From JAJXWB01 sp965246795 (GTDB lineage: Bacteria > Pseudomonadota > Alphaproteobacteria > Rhizobiales > Beijerinckiaceae), in the NCBI GenBank assembly GCA_965246795.1, contig CBDFFN010000007.1:1-64000 (forward strand): a stretch of 64,000 nt of DNA. The letters are read 5' to 3'. Under the pieces are notes generated by a model. That model was not told the origin of the DNA and did not search any database. It worked only from the letters and a program-made list of their open reading frames with translations. Position 1 is the first letter of the stretch, and every line of letters starts with the position of its first letter. Below, piece after piece: positions 16,508 through 24,801 of this stretch. Both the position numbers and the translations under genes were made by a program.

Positions 16508-18501
16508 CGCACAGCCTGTGAAAGCGCATTCGCGCGCGCGCGTCTGTTCGCGTCGTCGAGCTTGCGGACAATGTCGACTGGGATGATGTCTTCGACGCGA
16601 TCGCGCCAGGCAAAGACGACGAAGGTGGCGTAAGCGCCGACGAAACCGAGCGCAACGAGCCACCAGATGTGCCAGACCATCGCGAAGCCCATCATCGTCG
16701 CAAAGAAGGCGCAGACGAAACCGGTCGGACTGCTGCGCGGCATTTCGATCGGTTCGTAGTCCGGCGCGTCGGACAGCTTTTGCTGTTCACGCGCGCGCTG
16801 CTTTACGCCCCAATAAGCCTCCTCGCCTGAGACGTCGGGCATAACAGCGAAGTTGAAAGCAGGCGGTGGTGATGCCGTTGCCCATTCGAGCGAGCGGCCG
16901 TCCCAGGGATCGCCGGTGACATCGCGCAATGTGTCGCGTTGCCGAATGCTGACGACGAGTTGCGCGATCTGGCACAGGATGCCGCAGAAGATGACGGCCG
17001 CACCAGCTGCGGCGACGAGTAGCCACGGTCGCCATTCCGGCACATCGTAGTGCTGCATGCGCCGCGTCATGCCCATGAGGCCGAGCAGGTAGAGCGGCAT
17101 GAACGCGAGATAGAACCCGACAAGCCAGCTCCAGAAAGCGGCCTTGCCCCACCCTTCGTGCAGACGAAAGCCGAAGGCTTTTGGGAACCAGTAAGTGTAG
17201 CCCGCAAAAGCGCCGAACAGCACTCCGCCGATGATGACGTTGTGAAAATGCGCGACGAGGAAAAGGCTGTTGTGCAGCACGAAATCTGCGGGTGGCACGG
17301 CGAGGAGCACGCCCGTCATGCCCCCGATGATGAACGTCACCATGAAGCCGAGCGCCCATAACATCGGCGTGTCGAAGCGGATGCGCCCGCCGTAGATTGT
17401 GAAAAGCCAGTTGAAGATTTTCACGCCAGTCGGCACGGCGATGACCATCGTCGCGACGCCGAACACGGCGTTGACGTCCGGCCCAGCGCCCATCGTGAAG
17501 AAATGATGCAGCCACACCATGAAGGAGAGGATGCAGATCACCATCGTCGCGCCGACCATCGAGCGATAGCCGAAGAGCGGTTTGCCGGAGAAGGTCGAAA
17601 TGACTTCCGAGAAGACGCCGAAGGCCGGCAAAATGAGGATGTAGACCTCCGGATGTCCCCACGCCCAGATGAGGTTCATGAACATCATCACATTGCCGCC
17701 GGCCTCGTTCGTGAAGAAGTGGAAGCCGAGGTACCGGTCGAGCGTCAACATCGCGAGCGTTGCGGTGAGGATGGGAAACGCAGCGACGATCAGCAGGTTC
17801 GACGCAAGCGCCGTCCAGCAGAACATCGGCATGCGCAGATAGGACATACCCGGCGCACGCATCTTCAGAATGGTTGTGACAAAGTTCACACCTGTGAGCA
17901 GCGTGCCTACGCCAGAAATTTGCAGCGACCAGAGATAATAATCGACGCCGACGCCGGGCGAGTACGTCAGCTCCGATAGCGGCGGATAGGGCAGCCAGCC
18001 GGTTCGCGCGAACTCGCCGATGACGAGCGAAATGTTCACGAGCAGCGCGCCGGTCGCTGTCAGCCAGAACGACACGGAATTGAGCGTCGGGAAGGCGACA
18101 TCGCGAACGCCAAGCTGCAAGGGCACGGCGAAATTCATCAGCCCGATGACGAAAGGCATCGCGACGAAAAAGATCATCAACGTGCCATGCGCGGAGAAGA
18201 CCTGATTGTAGTGTTCCGGCGGCAGGAAGCCCGGCGCGGCGTAGGCGAGCGCCTGTTGCGCGCGCATCATGATCGCATCGGTAAAACCACGCAGCAGCAT
18301 CACGAGCGCGAGCGCGCAATACATGATGCCGATACGCTTGTGATCGACGCTCGTGATCCACTCGCGCCACAGATACGGCAGGTGGCCCGCAATCACGATC
18401 CACGCAAGCGTACCGAGCATCACGAGCATGACGACGGCACCGGCGGCGAGCGGGATCGGCTGATCGAGCGGGATCGCCGCCCAGGTGAGCTTGCCCCACA
18501 T
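16504..18501 (-). CDS. cyoB: cytochrome o ubiquinol oxidase subunit I
   Basis: A 665-residue catalytic subunit, close to E. coli CyoB in length. Heme and copper ligands are visible: His in FSAHGTLMIFF (low-spin heme), WGHPEVYILILP (CuB His with the crosslinked Tyr), WLHHFFTMG (CuB pair) and VAHFHNVIIGG (heme o3 and low-spin heme). The N-terminus (MWGKLTWAAIPLDQPIPLAA) matches the CyoB-specific extension with the extra first helix. The enzyme oxidises ubiquinol, reduces O2 to water and pumps protons. It starts 2 nt after the cyoA stop; the open frame extends upstream but overlaps cyoA. Confidence 0.96.
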   Translation of the reverse strand: MWGKLTWAAIPLDQPIPLAAGAVVMLVMLGTLAWIVIAGHLPYLWREWITSVDHKRIGIMYCALALVMLLRGFTDAIMMRAQQALAYAAPGFLPPEHYNQVFSAHGTLMIFFVAMPFVIGLMNFAVPLQLGVRDVAFPTLNSVSFWLTATGALLVNISLVIGEFARTGWLPYPPLSELTYSPGVGVDYYLWSLQISGVGTLLTGVNFVTTILKMRAPGMSYLRMPMFCWTALASNLLIVAAFPILTATLAMLTLDRYLGFHFFTNEAGGNVMMFMNLIWAWGHPEVYILILPAFGVFSEVISTFSGKPLFGYRSMVGATMVICILSFMVWLHHFFTMGAGPDVNAVFGVATMVIAVPTGVKIFNWLFTIYGGRIRFDTPMLWALGFMVTFIIGGMTGVLLAVPPADFVLHNSLFLVAHFHNVIIGGVLFGAFAGYTYWFPKAFGFRLHEGWGKAAFWSWLVGFYLAFMPLYLLGLMGMTRRMQHYDVPEWRPWLLVAAAGAAVIFCGILCQIAQLVVSIRQRDTLRDVTGDPWDGRSLEWATASPPPAFNFAVMPDVSGEEAYWGVKQRAREQQKLSDAPDYEPIEMPRSSPTGFVCAFFATMMGFAMVWHIWWLVALGFVGAYATFVVFAWRDRVEDIIPVDIVRKLDDANRRARANALSQAVR

Positions 18502-18503
18502 CT

Positions 18504-19442
18504 TCAGTGATGCCCCTGCTTGGCGGTCGCGTTCGGCGAGACATCGGCTTTCGGACCGGGCGCCGGCGGAATCGCTTGCGTCGCGATGGCGTCGAACAAA
18601 TTCGCGTCCGTCACGCGAAATATTTTCGGCGGCACGCTTCCGCCAGGTTGTGCCAACTTGCCGTAGGCATCTGCGTCGAGCGCATCGTTGGATTGCTTCG
18701 CCGTCGCGATCCATTGCGCAAATTTATCGCGCGACATTGCTTGGAGGGCGAAGCGCATGGTTGGAAAGCCGTCGCCGCTGAAATGCGCCGACAGGCCCTC
18801 GAAATCGCCCTCCTTGTTGGCCTGCAAGGACAGGCGCGTCACCATGCCGTTCATCGTGTAGATCATGGAGCCCAATCGCGGCACGAAGAACGTGTTCATC
18901 ACGCTTGCGGAGGTCAGCGAGAATTCGACCGGTGTTCCCTTGGGAATGGCGATCGCATTGACGCTGGCGACGCCTTCATCGGGGTAGATGAACAGCCATT
19001 TCCAGTCGAGCGACACGACCTGCACACGCAGCGGTTTCTCGCGCGACGGAAGCGGCTTCATGGGATCGAGATCGTGCGCGCCAATCCAGGCGATGCCACC
19101 AAGAAATAGCACGACGAGAACCGGGATCGACCACGTCACGAGTTCGACGGCGCCGGAATAGCTCCAGTCTGCGCGATAGGTCGCGCGCGCGTTCCCGGCG
19201 CGAAACCACCAGGCGAAACCAAGTGTCGCGACGATCGTCGGGACGACGATCGCAAGCATGATGGCGAGCGAGTTGAGCAGGATCGTGCGCTGCGCCTCGC
19301 CGACCGGTCCGGCGGGATCGAGGACGGCAGGCTTGCAGCCCGCCAGCACGAGGAAGATCGTCCCGACCGCGATAAGGCGGATGGAATTTACGCTCGAGGC
19401 GGGGCGGAACGATCGCGTCACGCGATCAGAATAGCGCAGCAT
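18504..19442 (-). CDS. cyoA: cytochrome o ubiquinol oxidase subunit II
   Basis: About 312 residues from ATG 19442. A lipoprotein signal is present (LIAVGTIFLVLAGC, lipobox Cys about residue 37), followed by two transmembrane helices. The periplasmic cupredoxin-like domain (VQVVSLDWKWLFIYPDEGVA, then FFVPRLGSMIYTMNGM) lacks the CuA Cys/His ligands, which separates quinol oxidases from cytochrome c oxidases. The C-terminal tail is Pro/Ala-rich. It heads the cyoABCD operon, divergent from the DUF2798 gene across about 110 nt that should hold the promoter. In-frame GTG codons slightly downstream are alternative starts. Confidence 0.93.
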   Translation of the reverse strand: MLRYSDRVTRSFRPASSVNSIRLIAVGTIFLVLAGCKPAVLDPAGPVGEAQRTILLNSLAIMLAIVVPTIVATLGFAWWFRAGNARATYRADWSYSGAVELVTWSIPVLVVLFLGGIAWIGAHDLDPMKPLPSREKPLRVQVVSLDWKWLFIYPDEGVASVNAIAIPKGTPVEFSLTSASVMNTFFVPRLGSMIYTMNGMVTRLSLQANKEGDFEGLSAHFSGDGFPTMRFALQAMSRDKFAQWIATAKQSNDALDADAYGKLAQPGGSVPPKIFRVTDANLFDAIATQAIPPAPGPKADVSPNATAKQGHH

Positions 19443-19552
19443 TTGCGCCGCGCACACGCCGGACGGCGTTTCGCCGCACGGCGCTGCTTCGGGAAAGACG
19501 GCCCGCTTCGTGCAGGCTCCCCGATCACGCCTCGTAGGAACCTGCCAGCACG

Positions 19553-19777
19553 ATGCTCGCCATACCTCGCCGCTACAGCCATTTCGTATTCGGCGTCGTC
19601 CAGTCGGGACTGACCTGCATCGTGACGGCGTCGATCGCCAGCATTCCCTTCTTCGCGGAGGGGATGTTTTTGTCGCACGCCTTGCGCGCATGGCTCATCG
19701 CCTGGGCGGTGATGCTGCCCGTCGTGCTGATCGCCGCGCCTGGCATCCGAAAGCTGGTCGAACTGGTGACGCGGTAA
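19553..19777 (+). CDS. small membrane protein, DUF2798 family
   Basis: A 74-residue protein with two hydrophobic helices (FGVVQSGLTCIVTASIASI and LRAWLIAWAVMLPVVLIAAP), the arrangement of DUF2798 proteins. The family's function is unknown. It is divergent from cyoA and convergent with the channel gene, with a 9-nt gap to that gene's stop. An AGGA sits about 14 nt before the ATG. Confidence 0.75.
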   Translation: MLAIPRRYSHFVFGVVQSGLTCIVTASIASIPFFAEGMFLSHALRAWLIAWAVMLPVVLIAAPGIRKLVELVTR

Positions 19778-19786
19778 AACGTCCGC

Positions 19787-20884
19787 CTACTCGTCGCCGT
19801 TGCCGAACCACTTCTGCTTGATTTCCTGATATTCGCCGCGCTCGCGAAGTCGCAGCAATATTTCGTTGACAGCGCGGCGACGCGAATCGCCCGGCAAAAA
19901 AATCAGCCCGTAATGCTCCGGCTGGAAGATCATACCGACCGTCTTGATCTTCGCCAGATCGTGCGAGGCGAGATAGGCGAGAACCGGCTCGTCGTAAACG
20001 ATGGCCTCCGCGCGTCCGCTCTCGACCATCTTTACCGCCGTGTCGATGTCACCGACATTGTCAGCCGCGAGCTTGTGCGCCCTGAGCCAGACAGACGCTG
20101 TGCTGTTCGACACCGTGACGATACGACGGCCCGGCAGATCGCTAACGCTTTCGATGCCACGCTGGAGTTGGCCGACGGTCAGCCGCGCCGTCACCGCTGC
20201 TGTGAAATAAGACGCAAACAGCACCGCGAACATCAGCCACGGGATCGCGATCAGCCGACCCGCCGTGCGGCTCGGCATATCCTGCGCCTGTCCGCCGAGT
20301 GCGCATATCGACCACCAGATCGCCTGCCCGAATTGGCCGATGCGCGTCTTCGCCTGCAGTAGTTCTTCACCGCTGTTGCGCTCTGCAAGCCAGATAAACG
20401 GTGCGGGCAGAAGCATCAGCACAAATATGACCGCGAGGACTTCGAGAAACGATTTCGACAGCACGAAATTCCAGAAGCTTGCGAAGGGTCCGGCATCGCG
20501 CTTCGGCGTCGCGGCGGTGGCAATCTGCAGACCGCCGTCGAACATCGGCTGCGAAAAGTCGAACGTCTTCTCGCGTTCCGACGTGATCGAGATGGCGGCA
20601 ATACCGAGATCGGCTTTTCCGGATGCGACATCCCCAAGAAGACCTGCGACATCGTCGGCCAGCAAGAATTCAGATTTCGCGCCCAGTTCTTTCGAAATCG
20701 CATTCCAGAGATCGACGCTGAAGCCGGTGAGTTCGCCTTGCTCGCGAAACACGAACGGCGGGACAACGCGTGTCGCGACGCGCAGTGTCAGCGTGTTCGG
20801 TATGGGTGGCGTCTGCGCAACGGCCGTCGAAGCGCAGAGGGCCGCGACGACAACGACGATCGCGAACGACAGGATTCGGTACAT
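19787..20884 (-). CDS. prokaryotic ionotropic-glutamate-receptor-like channel (SBP domain with pore insert)
   Basis: A 365-residue protein laid out like bacterial GluR0-type receptors. Signal peptide 1-23. Ligand lobe S1 about 30-135 (LRVATRVVPPFVFREQGELT, then DLGIAAISITSEREKTFDFS). M1 145-167, pore loop about 186-202 (GQFGQAIWWSICALGGQAQD), M2 211-236, then lobe S2 to 360. The M2 end SYFTAAVTARLT parallels the SYTANLAAF gating motif of eukaryotic receptors. The pore loop does not have the K+-channel TVGYG sequence, so selectivity is uncertain. It would be a tetrameric, amino acid-gated inner-membrane channel. No transporter genes are adjacent. An SBP-only misassignment is unlikely because M1-P-M2 is well defined. 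Confidence 0.87.
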   Translation of the reverse strand: MYRILSFAIVVVVAALCASTAVAQTPPIPNTLTLRVATRVVPPFVFREQGELTGFSVDLWNAISKELGAKSEFLLADDVAGLLGDVASGKADLGIAAISITSEREKTFDFSQPMFDGGLQIATAATPKRDAGPFASFWNFVLSKSFLEVLAVIFVLMLLPAPFIWLAERNSGEELLQAKTRIGQFGQAIWWSICALGGQAQDMPSRTAGRLIAIPWLMFAVLFASYFTAAVTARLTVGQLQRGIESVSDLPGRRIVTVSNSTASVWLRAHKLAADNVGDIDTAVKMVESGRAEAIVYDEPVLAYLASHDLAKIKTVGMIFQPEHYGLIFLPGDSRRRAVNEILLRLRERGEYQEIKQKWFGNGDE

Positions 20885-20923
20885 ACGAAATCCGTGAAGG
20901 CTGTCTGCTACCGACGTAACCCG

Positions 20924-21541
20924 TCAGCGCTTTGCGGGCTTTTCCGCACCGGGATGAAAATAGCCAGGCAGATCTTCGGCTTCCTGCAGACGCGCGACTT
21001 TCTTCGCGAGATCGACGGCGACGTCGAACTGTAGTTCGATCAGGCGTCCGCTCATGAAGGTGCGGAAATAATCGCCCCACATGAACTCCTGGAACGGCGT
21101 GTCCTGATCCTGAAAAGCCTCGCCACGAACGCGCCGCGCCAGCGCGCGCCAGACGTTGTCCGTCAGGTCGCCGATGTGATGTGGAATCGCCGAGAACGGC
21201 CGGCGGTGCCCATCCTTGTCGATAGGCCAGCAGTAGCCGCTCGATTCCATCTTTCGCCAGAACGGTCGTACCTCGATATCCGACCAGTCGGCCCGTTTCT
21301 CGCCGAGCGCTGCCTCGCGGATATCGAGCGACCAGAGCGTTCGCGCGAGATGATGATGGTCGATGATGTAGATGCGCTTGCCCGGACCGAGCACGTACGG
21401 GATCGACTTCTTCTCGATATAAGCGGCTCGTTCCGACGGCGACATTTTGTCGACTTTCGCGGCGCGCTTCTTGACCTCGGACAGGCCGAGAGTGAGCTGC
21501 GTCGGACGGAGGTCGGCGATCGGAATCATTGTCGCGGGCAT
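20924..21541 (-). CDS. ParB-like (ParBc_2 / Srx-like) protein
   Basis: A 205-residue protein starting at ATG 21541. It has the features of the ParBc_2 family: IPIADLRPTQLTLGLSEVKK at the start, then GPGKRIYIIDHHHLARTLW containing the conserved DHHH/ARTLW segment. This family is distinct from chromosome-partitioning ParB and has no HTH. Members are predicted nucleases or ATP/CTP-binding proteins; function is not established. It has no obvious operon partner: the channel gene starts 40 nt downstream on the same strand, and tRNA-Lys lies upstream. Confidence 0.8.
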   Translation of the reverse strand: MPATMIPIADLRPTQLTLGLSEVKKRAAKVDKMSPSERAAYIEKKSIPYVLGPGKRIYIIDHHHLARTLWSLDIREAALGEKRADWSDIEVRPFWRKMESSGYCWPIDKDGHRRPFSAIPHHIGDLTDNVWRALARRVRGEAFQDQDTPFQEFMWGDYFRTFMSGRLIELQFDVAVDLAKKVARLQEAEDLPGYFHPGAEKPAKR

Positions 21542-21611
21542 GAAAGTGCTCCTCGATCGGGCCGCGCCGGAACACCGGTGAGCGGCTTGTCGCAATATGG
21601 CGGAAAATCGA

Positions 21612-21687
<76 letters not shown>

Positions 21688-21797
21688 ATCGACCGTGCGC
21701 ACAAGCGCAGAGCGCGCTCCTGTAACTCGGGCTTCCCGCCATGTCCAGCGCGGCGCCTCGTTCTTGACCTCACGCCACGCGCCAGCAAGCGTATGCT

Positions 21798-22478
21798 ATG
21801 CGCCTTGTTCGACGCATCGTCGCCTTCTTGCTGCTCATCGCCTTGGCGTTGGGCGCACTGCTCATCGCATTGCTAGTGCTATGGCGGTTCGAGCCGCCGG
21901 TCTCGACGCTGATGCTCGCCCGCTATGCCACCGGCCACTCTGTCGTGCGCGAGTGGATGCCCATCGCGCGCATTTCGCCGGCGCTGCAGAATGCCGTCGT
22001 GATGTCGGAGGATGCGCAATTCTGCCGCCACAACGGCGTCGACTGGAAAGCGCTGAACGACGTGATGGAGGCCGCCGACGACGAGGACGGGCCATCGCGC
22101 GGCGCGTCGACCATCGTAATGCAGACCGCGAAGAACCTGTTCCTCTGGCCGGGGCGATCCGTGCTGCGCAAGGGAATGGAAATTGCGCTCGCGATGCTGC
22201 TCGACGCGGTCTGGCCAAAGCGCCGCATCCTCGAAGTCTATCTCAACATCGCGGAATGGGGGCCGGACGGCGTCTTCGGCGCACAGGCCGCAGCGCGTCG
22301 CGCATTTGGCCGCGATGCCTCCGACCTGTCTCCACGCGAGGCTGCGTTCCTCACCGCCACGTTGCCCAATCCGATCCTTCGCGACGCGCGAAGACCATCA
22401 CGCGGCGTTCAGTCCATTGCGGGCACGATTGCGGCCCGCGCGCGCGGCGCCACGCCGTGGACGGATTGTCTGCGCTGA
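21798..22478 (+). CDS. mtgA: monofunctional biosynthetic peptidoglycan transglycosylase
   Basis: A 226-residue inner-membrane enzyme. One N-terminal transmembrane helix (about residues 8-29) is followed by a GT51 domain. Catalytic Glu71 lies in MSEDAQFCRHNG. The other family motifs are GASTIVMQTAKNLFLWPGRS and RRILEVYLNIAEWGPDGVFG, which carries the second Glu. It polymerises lipid II into glycan strands without a transpeptidase domain. Length is normal for MtgA. It starts about 110 nt after tRNA-Lys on the opposite strand. Confidence 0.95.
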   Translation: MRLVRRIVAFLLLIALALGALLIALLVLWRFEPPVSTLMLARYATGHSVVREWMPIARISPALQNAVVMSEDAQFCRHNGVDWKALNDVMEAADDEDGPSRGASTIVMQTAKNLFLWPGRSVLRKGMEIALAMLLDAVWPKRRILEVYLNIAEWGPDGVFGAQAAARRAFGRDASDLSPREAAFLTATLPNPILRDARRPSRGVQSIAGTIAARARGATPWTDCLR

Positions 22479-22528
22479 AGACCCTCCCTATGTTTTCTGC
22501 GACGCCACGATGGCGCGAGGAGACGGGG

Positions 22529-22783
22529 ATGCGTGCTTTCGTGACGGCGGCAGTTTTGGGCACGGCGATTTTCCTTGCGCCCACTTTCGGTGCTGCGCCT
22601 GCGCAAGCGAAGCCCGGCGGCTGCCTGAAATACGGTGCGGCGGGTGCGATCGCGGGCCATTACGCTGGCGGCCACGCGGTCAAAGGCGCGCTTGCGGGCT
22701 GCGCGCTCGGCTATGCGGAGCGCCGCCGGTACAACCGACAGATGCGCGAGCAAGCGAACAAGCCGCAGCCAGGCAGCATCTGA
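22529..22783 (+). CDS. small secreted Gly/Ala-rich protein
   Basis: An 84-residue protein with a signal peptide (cleavage near AQA/KPG, residue 27). The mature part holds two short glycine-rich stretches (YGAAGAIAGHYAGGHAVKGA, then AGCALGYAERRR), as in glycine-zipper-like envelope proteins, and a basic tail. GAGGAGACGGGG precedes the ATG at 22529; an ATG at 22490 would add 13 residues. It follows mtgA by 50 nt. Function unknown. Confidence 0.7.
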   Translation: MRAFVTAAVLGTAIFLAPTFGAAPAQAKPGGCLKYGAAGAIAGHYAGGHAVKGALAGCALGYAERRRYNRQMREQANKPQPGSI

Positions 22784-23257
22784 CTAGAGCGGCTTTGCGA
22801 GCAGATCGTCGAGACGGCCGAGTTCCGCGAGCGGCTTGCCGATCTTGAACGTGCCGTTGGCGCGCGCGATAGGCGTGTCGCCTGCGGTGATGATGCCGTC
22901 GGCGAAGACGAGATTGCGCGTCACGCGCAGCACGCGGGCGCGGCCTTCAATCCACGAGCCGAGCGGCGCGGGCGCAAGATAATCCATCGCGAGATTGATC
23001 GTCGGCAGGAACACCGGCGGCATCTTCGCGGCCACGCGCGCGCCGATCGGCAGCATCATGTCGGCAAAGGTCATGAGCATGCCGCCGTGGCACACGCCGT
23101 TGGGATTGCAGTGGCGCGCCTCGACACGCATGCCGACCACGATGCCGTCGCCTTCGGGACGCAGATAGAGCGGCCCGTTCACGCTGATGAAGCCGTCGCG
23201 GATCGGAAAGGGCCGCCAGCCCTCGGGCGCGCGCGAATCGGACGATGTCTCGGTCAT
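22784..23257 (-). CDS. PaaI-family hotdog-fold thioesterase
   Basis: A 157-residue protein with the hotdog signature HCNPNGVCHGGMLMTFADMM followed by TINLAMDYLAPAPLGSWIEG. The family hydrolyses acyl- or phenylacetyl-CoA thioesters, and HGG-type motifs carry the CoA-binding loop. Its stop abuts the stop of the small secreted protein gene (convergent), and its start is divergent from the GST gene. The substrate is not predictable. Confidence 0.9.
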   Translation of the reverse strand: MTETSSDSRAPEGWRPFPIRDGFISVNGPLYLRPEGDGIVVGMRVEARHCNPNGVCHGGMLMTFADMMLPIGARVAAKMPPVFLPTINLAMDYLAPAPLGSWIEGRARVLRVTRNLVFADGIITAGDTPIARANGTFKIGKPLAELGRLDDLLAKPL

Positions 23258-23359
23258 CCTCGCGATGTAGCGGACGGTGGACGCAGCTGGCCAGCCGGCG
23301 ATTGCGCGAACTCGGCAGGGAGCCTACATCCGGCGCGCCAAGCTTCGAGGCATTTGCGC

Positions 23360-23968
23360 ATGAAACTTCACGATCTCAAGTCGGGTATGAACCCGCGACG
23401 CGTTCGCATCTTCCTTGCCGAGAAGGGCCTCAGCATCCCGACCGTCGAGATCGACATGATGAGCGGCGAGAACAAAGCTGAGCATTTCCTCGCCAAGAAT
23501 CCGATGGGCACGATGCCGGTGCTCGAATTCGACGACGGCACGTATCTGTCCGAGTCGATTGCCATCTGCCGCTATTTCGAGGAACTGCATCCCGATCCGC
23601 CGCTGTTCGGCACGGGAACGCTCGAACGCGCACGTATCGAGATGTGGAACAGGCGTATGGAGCTGGAAATCCAGCGCCCGATCCAGGACGTGTTCATCAA
23701 CACGTCGCCGATGTGGAAGACGCGCCGCCAGCAGGTGCCGGAATATGGCCGCGTGATGCAGGCGCAGGCGCTCGAGCGCATGGCGTGGCTCAACCGTGTT
23801 CTGGGCACGCGCACCTACATCGCGGGCGAAACGTATTCGGTCGCCGATATCACGGCGCAATGTTCGTTTTTGCTCGGCAAGCACACGGGCACGCCGATCC
23901 CCGATGACATGACGAACCTGCTGCGCTGGTATTCGCTCGTGACGAGCCGTCCGACGGCGCGGGCCTGA
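23360..23968 (+). CDS. glutathione S-transferase family protein
   Basis: A 202-residue protein with an N-terminal thioredoxin-like domain (MKLHDLKSGMNPRRVRIFLA; NPMGTMPVLEFDDGTYLSES is the glutathione-binding cis-Pro and ESxAI region) and an all-alpha C-terminal domain (AGETYSVADITAQCSFLLG, the N-capping box). The ATG at 23360 is chosen because it begins the fold; the frame is open upstream over the divergent thioesterase region. No specific substrate is suggested by neighbours. A palindromic repeat follows the stop. Confidence 0.9.
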   Translation: MKLHDLKSGMNPRRVRIFLAEKGLSIPTVEIDMMSGENKAEHFLAKNPMGTMPVLEFDDGTYLSESIAICRYFEELHPDPPLFGTGTLERARIEMWNRRMELEIQRPIQDVFINTSPMWKTRRQQVPEYGRVMQAQALERMAWLNRVLGTRTYIAGETYSVADITAQCSFLLGKHTGTPIPDDMTNLLRWYSLVTSRPTARA

Positions 23969-23984
23969 GGCTGGATCACTGGAC

Positions 23985-24038
23985 CGCGAGCCTCCCGGCT
24001 CGCTCGGTCACGCAAATATGCGAGCCACGAGGCTCGCG
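23985..24038. repeat. REP-like palindromic element, copy 2
   Basis: The left arm GCGAGCCTCCCGGCTCGC (23986-24003) is identical to the arm at 12229. The right arm GCGAGCCACGAGGCTCGC (24020-24037) has diverged in the centre. The element sits between convergent GST and HAD genes and may serve as a bidirectional terminator. Confidence 0.85.
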
Positions 24039-24041
24039 ATT

Positions 24042-24746
24042 CTACCCGTAAATCTTCGCCGCAAGATCAAGCATGTCACGGCCCGCTACATCGACCGTGC
24101 CTTTCGCTTCGGTTTCGCCGGTGCCCGGCCCGTATTCGTCCGGACGTGCGACGAACCCGGTGAGCAAGCCGCAGTCTTTCGCCGCCGCCAGATCGGAGGA
24201 ATGCGCGGCCACCATCATGCACTCGTCCGGTGCGAAGCCAAACGTTTCGCAGGCGGCAAGATAGACGCGCGGTTTCGGTTTGTAGTCGCCCGCGATCTCG
24301 GCCCCGAGTATGGCATCAAAGGGGAAACGATTGCGACGCGCCAGCGCCACCATCAACGAGATGTTGCCGTTGGAAACCGGCGCAAGCCAAGCCTGCGAAT
24401 GCAACCGCTGCAGCGCGGGCGTCACATCGCTCCAGCCGTCGAGCCGGTGCCACACAGTGACGAGATGCGCACGCACGTCTTCATCGAGTCCCTCTAGTTC
24501 GAAGCGCGGAAGGATGCGTTCGAGATTGCGCCGATGCACGACATCGAGGCGCGCATAAGACTGGCGACCGGAGCGTATCTCCTCCATGCCGGGCTGATAC
24601 TCGCCACGCCACGCATCCGCGAAGGCCGTCCAGTCGAGTCGATGCCCGAGCGGCGCAAGGATCGCCTGCGACTCGCGCGCAACACCCGTGCGCCAGTCAA
24701 CCAGCGTCCCAAAGACGTCAAAGAAAAAGGCTTTCGGTTGTTTCAC
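24042..24746 (-). CDS. haloacid dehalogenase, type II (HAD superfamily)
   Basis: A 234-residue HAD protein from GTG 24746. Motif I is KAFFFDVFGTLVDWRTG with Asp about residue 9, the nucleophile. Motif II is APVSNGN, and motif III/IV is AGDYKPKPRVYLAACETFG then MMVAAHSSDLAAAKDCGL. DVFGTLVDWR and SNGN are typical of L-2-haloacid dehalogenases, which hydrolyse 2-haloalkanoates to 2-hydroxyacids, although many members act on phosphates. It has no operon partner. The frame is open upstream, but the HAD core begins right after the chosen start. Confidence 0.88.
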   Translation of the reverse strand: MKQPKAFFFDVFGTLVDWRTGVARESQAILAPLGHRLDWTAFADAWRGEYQPGMEEIRSGRQSYARLDVVHRRNLERILPRFELEGLDEDVRAHLVTVWHRLDGWSDVTPALQRLHSQAWLAPVSNGNISLMVALARRNRFPFDAILGAEIAGDYKPKPRVYLAACETFGFAPDECMMVAAHSSDLAAAKDCGLLTGFVARPDEYGPGTGETEAKGTVDVAGRDMLDLAAKIYG

Positions 24747-24801
24747 GGCGCGCCTTTTCGACGGAATACCGATGTCAGTGTCCAAAGCGCAGGTCGCAAC
24801 G

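Noticed and set aside
16504..18714. A CyoB start 71 codons further upstream
   Set aside because: It would overlap the cyoA coding region, and the true N-terminus matches CyoB from residue MWGKL.
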